DNA of 64,000 bases from Roseibacillus persicicus (lineage in GTDB: Bacteria; Verrucomicrobiota; Verrucomicrobiia; Verrucomicrobiales; Akkermansiaceae): NCBI RefSeq assembly GCF_014651675.1, contig NZ_BMXI01000013.1, forward strand, positions 23,740 through 87,739, in the 5' to 3' direction. Under the pieces are notes generated by a model. That model saw nothing but the letters and a program-made list of their open reading frames with translations, searched no databases and was not told where the DNA came from. Of the stretch, positions 52,401 through 61,305 are shown in pieces (within the stretch, counting starts at the first letter, position 1; each line of letters starts with the position of its first letter). A program made the position numbers and the translations under genes.

Positions 52401-53120
52401 GAGTGTTTGGAGGGCAGAGAAGCTCGGGTTCTCTGGAGCGGCGCTGTTGGTGGCGGCTTTTTGTCCTTCATCCAGAACCACCCAAGCGAATTGGCCTTTC
52501 GTCTGCCTTTTATTGTTGAAAAGAGGAACGCGAGCGGCGGAAACCAACGTATCTCGGCTTTGCCCCGCAGGAGGGACGAGGGTGACCAACTCGCCTTGCG
52601 AACCCTTGCGGGCGAACTCGACTTCACTCGCGGCTTGCAAGCTCATGCTCGAAACCAGCCAGCGATGAAACCCTCCGTCGGGCCTGGTGAGAGTTGCTCC
52701 GCCTCGGGTGACGGGATCATCAATGGGAGCCCCCTTCTTGTGTGACTGATAGCTTCCGATTTGGCTCGGGTTGGGGTCCCAGGCATTCCAGACGCCAGTC
52801 ACATGCCTCATCCCGTTGGCCACTGAGCCGTCACTCGATAGGATGTCGCCGTTCGCAGAAATTCGTGTGTCCGGCCCCATGGTGCGCTGCAGTTCACCCA
52901 AGGCGAGAAGCAATCCCAACCGGGCGTTCGCGCGTGCCTCCGCCATGCTCCCGTCACGACGGGAGCTTCGCACCACAGTCGAAGAAAGGCTAAGGAGGCC
53001 GATCGCGATGAGGGAAAGCAGGAGGAGCAGTGTGACAGTGACAATGAGGCTGAAGCCTCCGGCGTGGCTTGGCCTTGCTCCTCGAGGAAGATACTTTCTG
53101 GGGGGATGGGGCAGACGCAT
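49422..53120 (-). CDS. Verru_Chthon cassette protein A-like giant pilin-like protein, copy 2
   Basis: A 1232-residue paralogue of the protein at 30.7-34.2 kb. The leader is again 22 residues, ending GG, before FSLIVTVTLLLLLSLIAIGLLSLSS; the mature position 5 is Val and not Glu. Shared later blocks include LKLSPVISKAQFIFSLTFARG, LMIIDPVITLWNPYDVPIDV, RGPFQSLGEFINRRAEDS and the end FGRRFRIISFRWLA. No partner B, C or D pseudopilin genes are nearby. Unlike copy 1, no 16-bp regulon element is seen in the upstream 279 bases, so this copy probably has a different regulation. Confidence 0.83.
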   Translation of the reverse strand: MRLPHPPRKYLPRGARPSHAGGFSLIVTVTLLLLLSLIAIGLLSLSSTVVRSSRRDGSMAEARANARLGLLLALGELQRTMGPDTRISANGDILSSDGSVANGMRHVTGVWNAWDPNPSQIGSYQSHKKGAPIDDPVTRGGATLTRPDGGFHRWLVSSMSLQAASEVEFARKGSQGELVTLVPPAGQSRDTLVSAARVPLFNNKRQTKGQFAWVVLDEGQKAATNSAAPENPSFSALQTLATQSELAWRRVSEWSALDNLSAQQRQKLVTRSTLSLGGVGKVNESIHDLTPYSATVMSNTARGGLRTDLSLLLGSEELPPDYAHRHLYSDSDTPLMEAPDRSRHRYSWPSPDPQWQILHKFHRIPIDTFAGNRENPRLRFSMTANAARSSIPHRPNGFTGMRSDLKTAESYHNSLKLSPVISKAQFIFSLTFARGSGMANSNKNGFWDRDGGRAQSRWKAQALMIIDPVITLWNPYDVPIDVSSFRIFLYRIPVAFQFNTSNPRIETPSEYTEYVMAIAPGANVNRNFAYPLNIVPEQGQRSIELLPGEHRVFSAQDYQSSWAIGMGHTEGKAVTMAPGWYPPGSGGRFAAKVGGISTENLYRGTGGQTTAFFKNKRGVRFPTAGLPVEANDQIRISVRPSSSEIGKFVTAGNRAVDFYLRYGVDVPDSRIRGGNEQQDIPDFGAIELDYGDRIGDILRSYEAGTELPVFPIERDDILTAPMAGGHTSLNRNRQVRGTIKKKPFLVATLHLKSLVNDEFRSKFPAKAWIHNNPTAVYASAGSAGQMEDLAAQQYEFSYQPLQGDWLNGGFPEITGDRNQGYGGPSPGVEDGRIFAPFSSLPRSAPTSLAQFRHAPLNSSGKQPLQAQVIANSFAHPLLEPDQVIDHSNAYLDHSFLANQTLFDQVFFSGANTSDLYSRFLQGKTPLMQSRLQSLAKGTKVAEDFADLPTPYEEAAAHVLFNGAFNVNSTSHHAWQAFLTAMNHESIPQLESLNQGGLGTLSNSGKDSFTSRYQIPIEESLGDNLDPFGGGDERPAWTGHRRLTDQEIERLATNLVEEVKLRGPFQSLGEFINRRAEDSALANEGALQAAIDKSGLNDVPLRDTGLEIFADSGGQSGFANPNAAEGSSLVGTPGYLTQGDLLHSLAPALTARSDTFRIRSYGASTNKRGQIMAEAWCEAVVQRFPNYLDETNLPGDHPSRPDTNPLSEINERFGRRFRIISFRWLAAEELLAS

Positions 53121-53399
53121 GAATTGGGTTTTACGGTCTCTAGTGTGAGACTAGTCCCTTTGAGAGTATGATGTAAATACCATAGCGTTGGGAGAGGCTT
53201 GTCTGGAGTGAGTCCAGCCAACCGTTTCCTGGTGGGCTCTAGTGGCGAATTCTCCTTTCACTCTGTCTTTCGAACAAAGCGGAAAAACTTCGAACTACTG
53301 GTTCTCAGTTTAGCGAAACACTTACTTTTTCATGCCAATTGCTCGCATCACAGACTTTGCCATTGTTCTCCCGCGCTTGCTTCCTTTTTGTCTTATGGG

Positions 53400-56300
53400 G
53401 TGAGTGACGAGCTTTCCACTTCTTCGGCAATTGCCGCCAAATCCTTTCCGACTTTCGAGCAAATCGCCAAAGCGAAGGCTCTCAACAAGAAGGGACTGCA
53501 CCTCCAAGCGTGGAAAGTCGTGTCAGACTGTGCCGACTTCCGAACCTGGCCTTCCGGGGAAAGTCGGCGCTTGGCGGCTTCCTTCGCCAATCGACTGGGA
53601 TCATCCCGCTGGTCCGATGTGTTGGACTGGCGAAATTGGCGGGCTCAACCCGAGAACCCCGAGTGGTTCTTTCAGGCGCAGTTTGTGCGTCTGGGACAGG
53701 GGCGTTGGTGGGAGGCCTTTCAGGCGACCAGGGATCGACTGGAGGCTGGAGTGGAGAGCCCGAAGCTGCGGGCCGATATGATGGCGCTGTTAGGTTGGCT
53801 TCATGGCAGATGGCGGGACTTCGACCGGGCCTTCCCCTTGTTAGAACAAGCAATCGCAAGTGACGAATCGCGGTCGTGGCCTTTTGTGGAAAAAGCTTCG
53901 GTCCTTCAGATTGCGGATCGACGTGAGGAAGCGGTCGAGGTGATCGAACACGCTCTGACGCTCTATCCCAACTACCGGCCGGCAGCAGTCTTGCGGGTGG
54001 AGCTCTTGCAAGAACTCCGGCGCGAGGAGGAGGCCGAGGAGTATTTGCGCGCGCTTCATCGCGAGACGGAAAATCCGACCTACGCGGCCCGGCTGCATAT
54101 CCTCCATGCGGAGCGCGACGACTGGCGGCGAGCATTGGACTATCTCGACGATTACGAAAACCTTTCGCCTCTGCTTGACCGGACAGGCAAGGAGTGGCTG
54201 GCAGCGCGCCGGGCGGACCTCTATCTCGAGGGGGGTGACCTCAAGCGCTTCTTCGCCTGTGCCGAGGAGACTGGCAAGGTGAGTTTCCAAAAGCGCGTGG
54301 CGCAACACCTGCGCGATACCGAGGGGCAGGAGCACCAGAAGAAAAAGCTACCCGTGCCTTTCATTCGGCAGCATAGCATGACGTGCGCTCCCGCGACTTT
54401 AGCTTCATTGGCTGCCTTTTGGGGGAAGGACGAGGACCATCTGGCGATTGCGGAGGCCATCTGTTACAACGGCACACCCTGGCACAAGGAGCGTGACTGG
54501 GCCCGCGAGCACGGCTTTGTGACCCGCGAGTTCAAGGTGACGGCCGCTTCGACAAAGGCACTGATTGATCGGGGAGTGCCCTTCACCATGTCCACGGCTT
54601 GGACAACGGGAGCGCATCTGCAGGCGTGTGTGGGCTATGATGAGTTCCAGGATTGCGCGGTGATTCGCGATCCAACCAGCCGGCACAGCGTGGAGATGTC
54701 CTTTGAGGGCTTGGCGAAGGATCACCCCGTCCAAGGACCACGTGGGATGGTGATTATTCCGCGGGAAAAAGCAGAGCTGTTAGATGGTCTCGAGTTTCCT
54801 GATGAAGCGGTCTATGATGCTCATCATGATTTCTCCGAAGCCATTGAGGAGCACCGCCGGCCCGATGCTGAGTCGGCCTTGGTAAGGATGGTCGAAGCCG
54901 GTGGCGAGGATCATCCCTGCGTCTGGTGGTGCCGTCAGCGACTGGCCCGCTACGATAGCAATGCTGCCGAAGAGTTGGTCTGGCTGGACAAGCTGATTGA
55001 GCGATTTCCCAAAACGGAGAAATTCCGCTATTGGCGTTTGAATATCCTGCAACGTCTTTCCCGGCGCGACGAGCGGGAGAAAACCTTGCGGGAGGTCATC
55101 TCGCGTGGAAGGTGTTCCACCGTCTTCTACTCCGAACTGGGCGAGCTCTATGCCGAGGACGATCGCGACTATGTGATGGCCAACCACTATCTGCGCAAGG
55201 CCATGCGGGTGAACCCTACCGAGGAGGTGGCCTATGCCAGCTTGGCCAATGCGAAGTGGCGCCGCTTCGAGCGCGAAGAAGCTCTCGAGCTCCATCGCAT
55301 TGCGTCGACCTTGAGCCCACACTTCGAACCCTATGCCAACGAATATTTTGACGCTTGCGTGGTCTTGGGTCATCGGGATCAGGGGCTCGAGTTTTTGCAA
55401 AAGCGGGTCGAAACCTTGGGTCAAAGAAGCGGGGCTCCGTGGATGACCTTGATCCGGGCATACGCCCGCTTGGGGCGCACAACTGAAGCCAAGGCCAAGT
55501 TGACTGAAGCTTGCCAGGCTCTGCCCGAGGATGGCGAACTCCTCCTCGAGGCTGCTGAACGCCTGAGCTATTGGGGGGAGTCCCAAGACGCGTGGGATAT
55601 GTTGGAGCGGGCGCGGGGAGTGGTCGCGGAGCGGCGTTGGCACGAGGCGGTGGGGCGTATGGCAGGCTTTCTCGGGGAGCGTGAAAAGGCGATTGCAGCA
55701 TGGAAGGAAGTCGCACGTTTGGCTCCGGCGCTGATGCCAGCCCATCGCGCTTTGGCTCGCTATCAGGAGGAGCGGGAAGATGGCGGAGCCCTGCGCTACC
55801 TGAAGACGGTTCTCGCCAATCAACCGGATCATCCCAATCTCCTCGGACTTTATGCGGAATGGTGTGGCGCTGATGAGGCCGCGGAATCGGCCGAAGCCTT
55901 GCGCCGGGCGCTGGCGATTTTACCCAACTGGGACTGGGCCATTCGTGAATTGGCGCTTCAGTTGGAATTGCTGGGAGAGAAAGAAGAGGCGCTCGCCGAG
56001 GCTCGGCGGGCGGCCGCGCTCTCCGAGTTTGATTGCAGCAGTTGGGGGATTTTGGGAAGCATGCTATTGCGGCAGAACCAGCCCGAGGAGGCAGAGGAGT
56101 GTTTGAAAAAGGCCCTGCAGCTCGACATCGATTACACTTGGGCCATCTCTCAACTGATGGGGGTCATGCGGCGGCGCGGCGCTTTTCCTGAAGCGTTGGC
56201 CTTTTTGCGCGAAGAGATCGAGAAGCAGGTTTCCATCGGTGATGCGGTCTTCGCCTATCGTGAACACGCTTTCCGGGAACGAGAACCCGAGGCTCTGTTA

Positions 56301-58514
56301 GATGAGCTCCGGCAATTCTGCGAGCAACGTCCCGACCTTTGGCAGACTTGGTCTGCGGTGAAGGATCAGGCTCTCGATATGGATCGGATTGAGGTTGCGG
56401 GCAAGGCGGCCGGGGAACTTGTCCGGCGCTTCCCGCTCATGCCACGATCTTATTCCGAGCGTGCGCAGGTCGCCCATGCGACCGGGGACTATGAGGCCGA
56501 GATTGCGGACTTGCAGAAGGCTCTCGAGATTTCGCCTTCCTGGGACTTCGCCGCCCGCCGCCTCTCTGAGGCCTACGAGCGCTGTGAGCGCTACGGAGAA
56601 GCCTTGGAGGCAATCGAGCAGGCCGCTCATGCCGAACCACTCGTTGCAGCTAACCATGGAATGGCTGCTCGCCTAATGGCCATGAAGGGTGACTCGGATG
56701 AGGCCTTTGCACGCATGAAGCGGGCTGTTCGAGTCGACTACAGCTACGACTATGGTTGGGGAGAGCTGACTGACTGGGCCAAGGAGCAGAATAGGGAAGA
56801 GGAGGTTCGCACGCTTCTCGATGACATCGATCCCGCCGCTCGTCACCATAGTGGCTGGTGGGATACCAAACGTTGGGTGTTGAACCTCTTGGGCGAAGGG
56901 GACGCGGCTTTGGCAGTTGCCCGCGAAGCCGTGGAGCGTTTCCCAACGAATCTGGATCTGCGCGACAATCTGGCTCTTCTCCTTTGTGAGAGAGGAGAAT
57001 ACGAGGAAGCTCTCAAAGAGTGCCAGCCTCCTACTGATGGTCAGCCGTGGCAGAGAACTCAGGCAGGACGCCATGCCTGGATCCAGATGGAGGCGGGATA
57101 CCCCCGGGAGGCAATTTCTGCTACTAGAGAGCTAGTAGAAAAAGAACCGGACTACATTTGGGCCTGGGGCAATTTGATGCGATGGTACTACCAGCGGGAG
57201 AACTGGAAAGAGTGCTTGGAAGCTGCTCGTCGGGTCAACAGGCTCGACCCCAACGATGCCCCAGCTTGGGGCCATCGGGGCGATGCTGCCCGAAAGCTGG
57301 AATACGATGATGAGGCCCTCGAATGCTTTGAGAAAGCCTATCGGTTGGATCCGGAATACAGCTACGGCGGTCGCGAGCTATTGGAGCTTTACGTGGAGAA
57401 GGCGGAATACGAGCAAGCGCGCGGGGTCTGGCGCAGTCTGTCCCACTTCTCACCCACGCCTTTTGTCCACGTCGATGGCATCACCATCGAGTTGGCCGAT
57501 AAGAAGCTCGATCGAGTTGCGGAAATGACCGACGAGCTTCTCGCCATGGAGTTCGAGGAGTCCACTGATCCTTTGCAATACGCCGAGTGGGCCTTTAACA
57601 ATTACAAACAGACCGCGTTGTGGGATGAGCGCTTGTCGCAAAGGATAAAGGAAGAGCCTTCCCGCGCAATCGTCTCCGCATGGGCACGAGCCTGTATCGA
57701 ACGCGGTCACCTTGCCAAGTCCATCAAGAAGCTGAAGAAGTTGCCAGTTCCCTTCGCGAAGAAGGCCGGAGCTTGGGCTCTTTTTCTGGAGAGACTAAAG
57801 GAGTTGGGAGACCACGAAGGCTCTAACAAGTTAGTGAATCAAAATTGGCAGGACTTCCAATCCGACCCCGTCACCTGGACAGAGGCAGGATACAATCTGC
57901 TCTACTATGGCACTCCGGCGGAAGCGGTCCGATGGTTTGGGGATTGGCGCGAGAGGGGAGAGTCGGTCACCGCCCGTGACTATCTCAATCTATCCAGTGC
58001 CGCCGTTCGGAATCACGATCTGGTGCTTGCCCGGGAAGCGATTCAGTCAGGGCTGTATCGCTTCCGCACTGGCCTATACGCGGAGTGTCTCCGTTGTGCG
58101 CGCCGCTTCTTGGATGAGGTCGAGGGGCAGCATGAAGCCGCAGATGAGATGGATGAGATTGGGGAGCCTTCGGAGGGCTTGCCATTCTATCAATCGCTCT
58201 CCCGCTTCTCCGATGCGATTCGAAGGGCTCGTCAGGGGGAGACGGAGAGTGCGGAAGCTGATTTTTTGAAAGTGGCGAATAGCTGGGGGCAATGGACCTC
58301 TGATGCCCTATGCACCGATTATCTGAATTTGGCGGCGGATCGCCTGGCTCATCTGATTCCCAAGTATCGGGGAAAGAGCAAGAAACTGGTGGCAAAAGCC
58401 AAGAAAGAAGGTGGCGTCAAAACGGAGTCCTCCGGCACTTCCTTGAAGATTTTTCTGTTGGCAGTTTGGCTAATCTATCTCATCTCCCGCGTTTCCCAGT
58501 GCTCGATGGAATAG
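53400..58514 (+). CDS. Giant TPR protein with embedded C39-like peptidase and C-terminal membrane anchor
   Basis: About 1704 residues. A GTG at 53400 is the likely start; the in-frame sequence upstream does not look like protein. Residues of about 20-310 are TPR-like; 315-445 form a C39-type papain-fold domain (VPFIRQHSMTCAPATLASL) with Cys329, His406 (GAHLQACVGYDE) and Asp424 (VIRDPTSR) as a complete triad. From about 480 to 1600 there are some 25 further TPR-like repeats (EKAMGL-free helices such as HYLRKAMRVNPTEEVAYASL). The C-terminus has one hydrophobic helix (LKIFLLAVWLIYLI). C39 domains cut leader peptides at GG sites in bacteriocin export; here no ABC transporter is attached, so the substrate is unknown. 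Confidence 0.8.
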   Translation: MSDELSTSSAIAAKSFPTFEQIAKAKALNKKGLHLQAWKVVSDCADFRTWPSGESRRLAASFANRLGSSRWSDVLDWRNWRAQPENPEWFFQAQFVRLGQGRWWEAFQATRDRLEAGVESPKLRADMMALLGWLHGRWRDFDRAFPLLEQAIASDESRSWPFVEKASVLQIADRREEAVEVIEHALTLYPNYRPAAVLRVELLQELRREEEAEEYLRALHRETENPTYAARLHILHAERDDWRRALDYLDDYENLSPLLDRTGKEWLAARRADLYLEGGDLKRFFACAEETGKVSFQKRVAQHLRDTEGQEHQKKKLPVPFIRQHSMTCAPATLASLAAFWGKDEDHLAIAEAICYNGTPWHKERDWAREHGFVTREFKVTAASTKALIDRGVPFTMSTAWTTGAHLQACVGYDEFQDCAVIRDPTSRHSVEMSFEGLAKDHPVQGPRGMVIIPREKAELLDGLEFPDEAVYDAHHDFSEAIEEHRRPDAESALVRMVEAGGEDHPCVWWCRQRLARYDSNAAEELVWLDKLIERFPKTEKFRYWRLNILQRLSRRDEREKTLREVISRGRCSTVFYSELGELYAEDDRDYVMANHYLRKAMRVNPTEEVAYASLANAKWRRFEREEALELHRIASTLSPHFEPYANEYFDACVVLGHRDQGLEFLQKRVETLGQRSGAPWMTLIRAYARLGRTTEAKAKLTEACQALPEDGELLLEAAERLSYWGESQDAWDMLERARGVVAERRWHEAVGRMAGFLGEREKAIAAWKEVARLAPALMPAHRALARYQEEREDGGALRYLKTVLANQPDHPNLLGLYAEWCGADEAAESAEALRRALAILPNWDWAIRELALQLELLGEKEEALAEARRAAALSEFDCSSWGILGSMLLRQNQPEEAEECLKKALQLDIDYTWAISQLMGVMRRRGAFPEALAFLREEIEKQVSIGDAVFAYREHAFREREPEALLDELRQFCEQRPDLWQTWSAVKDQALDMDRIEVAGKAAGELVRRFPLMPRSYSERAQVAHATGDYEAEIADLQKALEISPSWDFAARRLSEAYERCERYGEALEAIEQAAHAEPLVAANHGMAARLMAMKGDSDEAFARMKRAVRVDYSYDYGWGELTDWAKEQNREEEVRTLLDDIDPAARHHSGWWDTKRWVLNLLGEGDAALAVAREAVERFPTNLDLRDNLALLLCERGEYEEALKECQPPTDGQPWQRTQAGRHAWIQMEAGYPREAISATRELVEKEPDYIWAWGNLMRWYYQRENWKECLEAARRVNRLDPNDAPAWGHRGDAARKLEYDDEALECFEKAYRLDPEYSYGGRELLELYVEKAEYEQARGVWRSLSHFSPTPFVHVDGITIELADKKLDRVAEMTDELLAMEFEESTDPLQYAEWAFNNYKQTALWDERLSQRIKEEPSRAIVSAWARACIERGHLAKSIKKLKKLPVPFAKKAGAWALFLERLKELGDHEGSNKLVNQNWQDFQSDPVTWTEAGYNLLYYGTPAEAVRWFGDWRERGESVTARDYLNLSSAAVRNHDLVLAREAIQSGLYRFRTGLYAECLRCARRFLDEVEGQHEAADEMDEIGEPSEGLPFYQSLSRFSDAIRRARQGETESAEADFLKVANSWGQWTSDALCTDYLNLAADRLAHLIPKYRGKSKKLVAKAKKEGGVKTESSGTSLKIFLLAVWLIYLISRVSQCSME

Positions 58515-58565
58515 GAGGAATTTTAATTGGATAGAGGCGCCGGACTCCTCGCGTAGCATTGGGAC

Positions 58566-60083
58566 ATGACATCTTTCACATCCACGCTTTGTCTCGCACT
58601 GGTCTCAACGACTGCGCTATCGCAAGCTGCCATCGAACTTCCTTCCTTCTTTTCCGACGGGATGGTTCTGCAGCAGCAGGGGCAGGCAAGGATCTGGGGT
58701 TGGTTGGACGGCTCAGGGGAAGTGACCGTGACCTTTGGCGGAAAGTCCGAGTCGGCCAAGACCAATTCGGAAGGTCGTTGGGAAGTCTCCTTCGAGGGAC
58801 TGACCGCCTCTGCGGAAGGTCGTGAGTTGACGATTAGCGACGGTACTGACAGCAAGGTGATCAAGGACGTTTTGGTCGGTGAGGTTTGGATTGCATCCGG
58901 GCAATCGAATATGGAATGGGTAATCAGTCGGACGGACAATGCGGAAGAAGTCGTGGCCGCGTCGGAAGACCCTCTTCTTCGGATTTATCTCTCTGGCAAT
59001 GTTGCGAAAGCCGAACCGCAAATCGATTTTGCCGGCACCTGGACTGGGGCTTCTCCGGAGAGCACGGGGAATATGACTGCAGTCGGTTACTACTTTGCAA
59101 AGAACCTTCGCCAAGAGTTGGATGTCCCGGTTGGCATCATCGAATGCGCTTGGGGAGGGAAGCCCATCGAATCTTTTATTAGCGAAGAAGCTCTGAAATC
59201 CCTTCCCGAGGCAAAGGGGGTCCTGAAGTTGAAGGAACAGGCTCTCGCCAATTGGGATGAGGAAAAGGTAAGGTCCCAGTTCGAACAAAAGATCGCCCAG
59301 TGGGAGGAAGGCGGGAAAAAAGGACGCCGCCCCCAAATTGCGGTGGACCCCTCGGTCAATCCGCGATTGGCCAGCAATATCTACAACGGAATGATTGCTC
59401 CCATCACTGGCTACGGAGCCAAAGGCGCGATTTGGTATCAGGGAGAGTCCAATGCCAATGGCGGGACAGCTTCGCTTTATGAAGAGATGCTGGGTTGTCT
59501 GGTTGACGATTGGCGAGAGCGCTGGGACTCCGACCTTGCCTTTTACTATGTCCAGTTGGCCAACTTCCGCGAAGTGACGACTGAGCCGGGGGTGGAGTCG
59601 AGTTGGGTTGTGGTGCAGGACGAAATGCGTCGAGCCCTCGACAGCATCAAGCACAGTGGTATGGCTGTGACTAACGACATCGGTGCGGCGGATGACATTC
59701 ACCCGACCAACAAGAAAGACGTTGGTAGCCGCCTCGCTCGCTGGGCTTTAGGACAAGACTATGGAATGGAAAATGTCGTGATGAGTGGTCCTCTTTTCCG
59801 CGGCGCGGATGAGAAGGATGGTCGCATGATTTTAAGCTTCGAACACAACGCTGGACTCAAAACTCGTGATGGTGGTCCATTGAAGCGTTTCGAGATCAAG
59901 GCGGAGGACGGAACTTGGATTTGGGCCGATGCTCAGATTGAGGAAGGAAAGGTTATTGTCTGGTCTGACAAAATCTCCGATCCTGCTGCCGTTCGCTATG
60001 CTTGGGCCAATAATCCCGAAGGCGCAAATTTAGTGAACAGCGAAGGCCTCCCTGCCAGCTGCTTCACCACCGAGAAGCCGTAA
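58566..60083 (+). CDS. Secreted sialate O-acetylesterase-like SGNH esterase
   Basis: A 505-residue exported enzyme with signal peptide (STLCLALVSTTALSQA). The family signature is complete: IELPSFFSDGMVLQQ near the start, VWIASGQSNMEW with catalytic Ser114, PVGIIECAWGGKPIESF, AIWYQGESNA and a C-terminal GAADDIHPTNKKDVGSRLARWAL with the Asp and His of the triad. Members remove O-acetyl groups from sialic acids or, in polysaccharide degraders, from acetylated xylan and other glycans. It appears to be transcribed alone. Confidence 0.92.
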   Translation: MTSFTSTLCLALVSTTALSQAAIELPSFFSDGMVLQQQGQARIWGWLDGSGEVTVTFGGKSESAKTNSEGRWEVSFEGLTASAEGRELTISDGTDSKVIKDVLVGEVWIASGQSNMEWVISRTDNAEEVVAASEDPLLRIYLSGNVAKAEPQIDFAGTWTGASPESTGNMTAVGYYFAKNLRQELDVPVGIIECAWGGKPIESFISEEALKSLPEAKGVLKLKEQALANWDEEKVRSQFEQKIAQWEEGGKKGRRPQIAVDPSVNPRLASNIYNGMIAPITGYGAKGAIWYQGESNANGGTASLYEEMLGCLVDDWRERWDSDLAFYYVQLANFREVTTEPGVESSWVVVQDEMRRALDSIKHSGMAVTNDIGAADDIHPTNKKDVGSRLARWALGQDYGMENVVMSGPLFRGADEKDGRMILSFEHNAGLKTRDGGPLKRFEIKAEDGTWIWADAQIEEGKVIVWSDKISDPAAVRYAWANNPEGANLVNSEGLPASCFTTEKP

Positions 60084-60155
60084 CTCGAAGACCACCGGAG
60101 GGTCGACTTCAGTGGTCACGAACTCATCTGACTGGTTTTCCAAAAACAGCTTTAA

Positions 60156-61214
60156 CTAATTAGGGCTCACCGTTTGGTTAGCTGAGAAGGCTGAAAACTC
60201 CTTCTTGAAGGTCTCGACCAACAGAGCCGCAGCCGCCTTCCCTTCCTCGCTCTTTGCTTGCACCGGTTGGGAGGCGAGCCCCATTAGCTGCCATTGTTCT
60301 TCAACGATGACTTGTTGTTCGCCCTCTTGCTCTTTCCAAAACTCCGCGGGATAGACCGCAGTAAAGTAAGAATCCAGAAGGGGGCGGGCCTTTTCCAGTC
60401 GCTCGCGGAGCAGCGGTAGGGGAAGCTCTCCGGAATCAACTTTCTCAACCAGACCATTGAGCATCTGGCCTTGGACTGCAGCGAAGAGAGGGTGGTTGCG
60501 CAAGTTTTCCTCCTTCAGGGTGTTCGGAATGAATTCTTTGATGAAACCGGAGATCGCCTCAGCCGAGAGGTCGGTCTGAAGCTCCTTGAGAACCAAGGTG
60601 CGGTCTCCGTCCTCATTGGGAAAGTTCTGTTGCTGCAGAATACCGGTCGCAGTCTGGACGCGATAGGTCGAGCCACCGGGAATGGTGAAAACCGTTAGCT
60701 TGCCTTCGGTCGTATGCTTGCTCCCCGCCGGCAGACCCTCCGACGTCCAAGGAAGTAAAGGCTTCGAGGAGATGGTGAGCTGGGAGGACATCATCTCTTT
60801 GCTCAGGGAAAGGGCGGGGCTCCAGAGTCCCAAGTGTGCATCGTTGTCGCTATAGAGGAGGGCCAGAATATCGCCCAGCTTCTGCAAAATGAGTTGCGCG
60901 TCCTTGAGGTGGAGGGCCATTTCTCCATTGAGCACAATTCCCAGATCGGGCGTGGTGGCTTGCAAGAGTTGGACGACAAGTTCGTCATCGATAAACAGCT
61001 GGGTATGCACCGAGGCCATCTTGGCGGAACCATGGAACGAGATGGCCGACAGCAGGGTCTTTCCGCCGGGAGCTTCCCCTTCGTAGACCGCGAAGTAGTT
61101 CTCCAGTTCCTGATGCCGATTGAGGATCTCGGTATAGATCTCCTCGGTCGAGGGTTCCGCTCGGAGAGAAAGGGTGAGGAGGCAGAGCACGGCGAAAGAA
61201 CGAAGAACCTTCAT
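60156..61214 (-). CDS. Secreted hypothetical protein
   Basis: A 352-residue exported protein with signal peptide MKVLRSFAVLCLLTLSLRA. The early mature region (STEEIYTEILNRHQELENYFAVYEG ... SAKMASVHTQLFIDDELVVQ) recalls the LolA/outer-membrane-lipoprotein-sorting fold, where a helix is followed by beta strands, but the later half does not fit, so I do not assign it. The C-terminal third is helical. ATG 61214 is chosen; an in-frame TTG lies two codons upstream. Confidence 0.65.
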   Translation of the reverse strand: MKVLRSFAVLCLLTLSLRAEPSTEEIYTEILNRHQELENYFAVYEGEAPGGKTLLSAISFHGSAKMASVHTQLFIDDELVVQLLQATTPDLGIVLNGEMALHLKDAQLILQKLGDILALLYSDNDAHLGLWSPALSLSKEMMSSQLTISSKPLLPWTSEGLPAGSKHTTEGKLTVFTIPGGSTYRVQTATGILQQQNFPNEDGDRTLVLKELQTDLSAEAISGFIKEFIPNTLKEENLRNHPLFAAVQGQMLNGLVEKVDSGELPLPLLRERLEKARPLLDSYFTAVYPAEFWKEQEGEQQVIVEEQWQLMGLASQPVQAKSEEGKAAAALLVETFKKEFSAFSANQTVSPN

Positions 61215-61305
61215 CCCCAATCACTATCAAAGAGCCCAAAAAGCTCAAGGGGGACGAAAAAGAAGCGTGTAATCGCACCCCCTTTCAGTCAAAGAGAGAA
61301 CAGAT

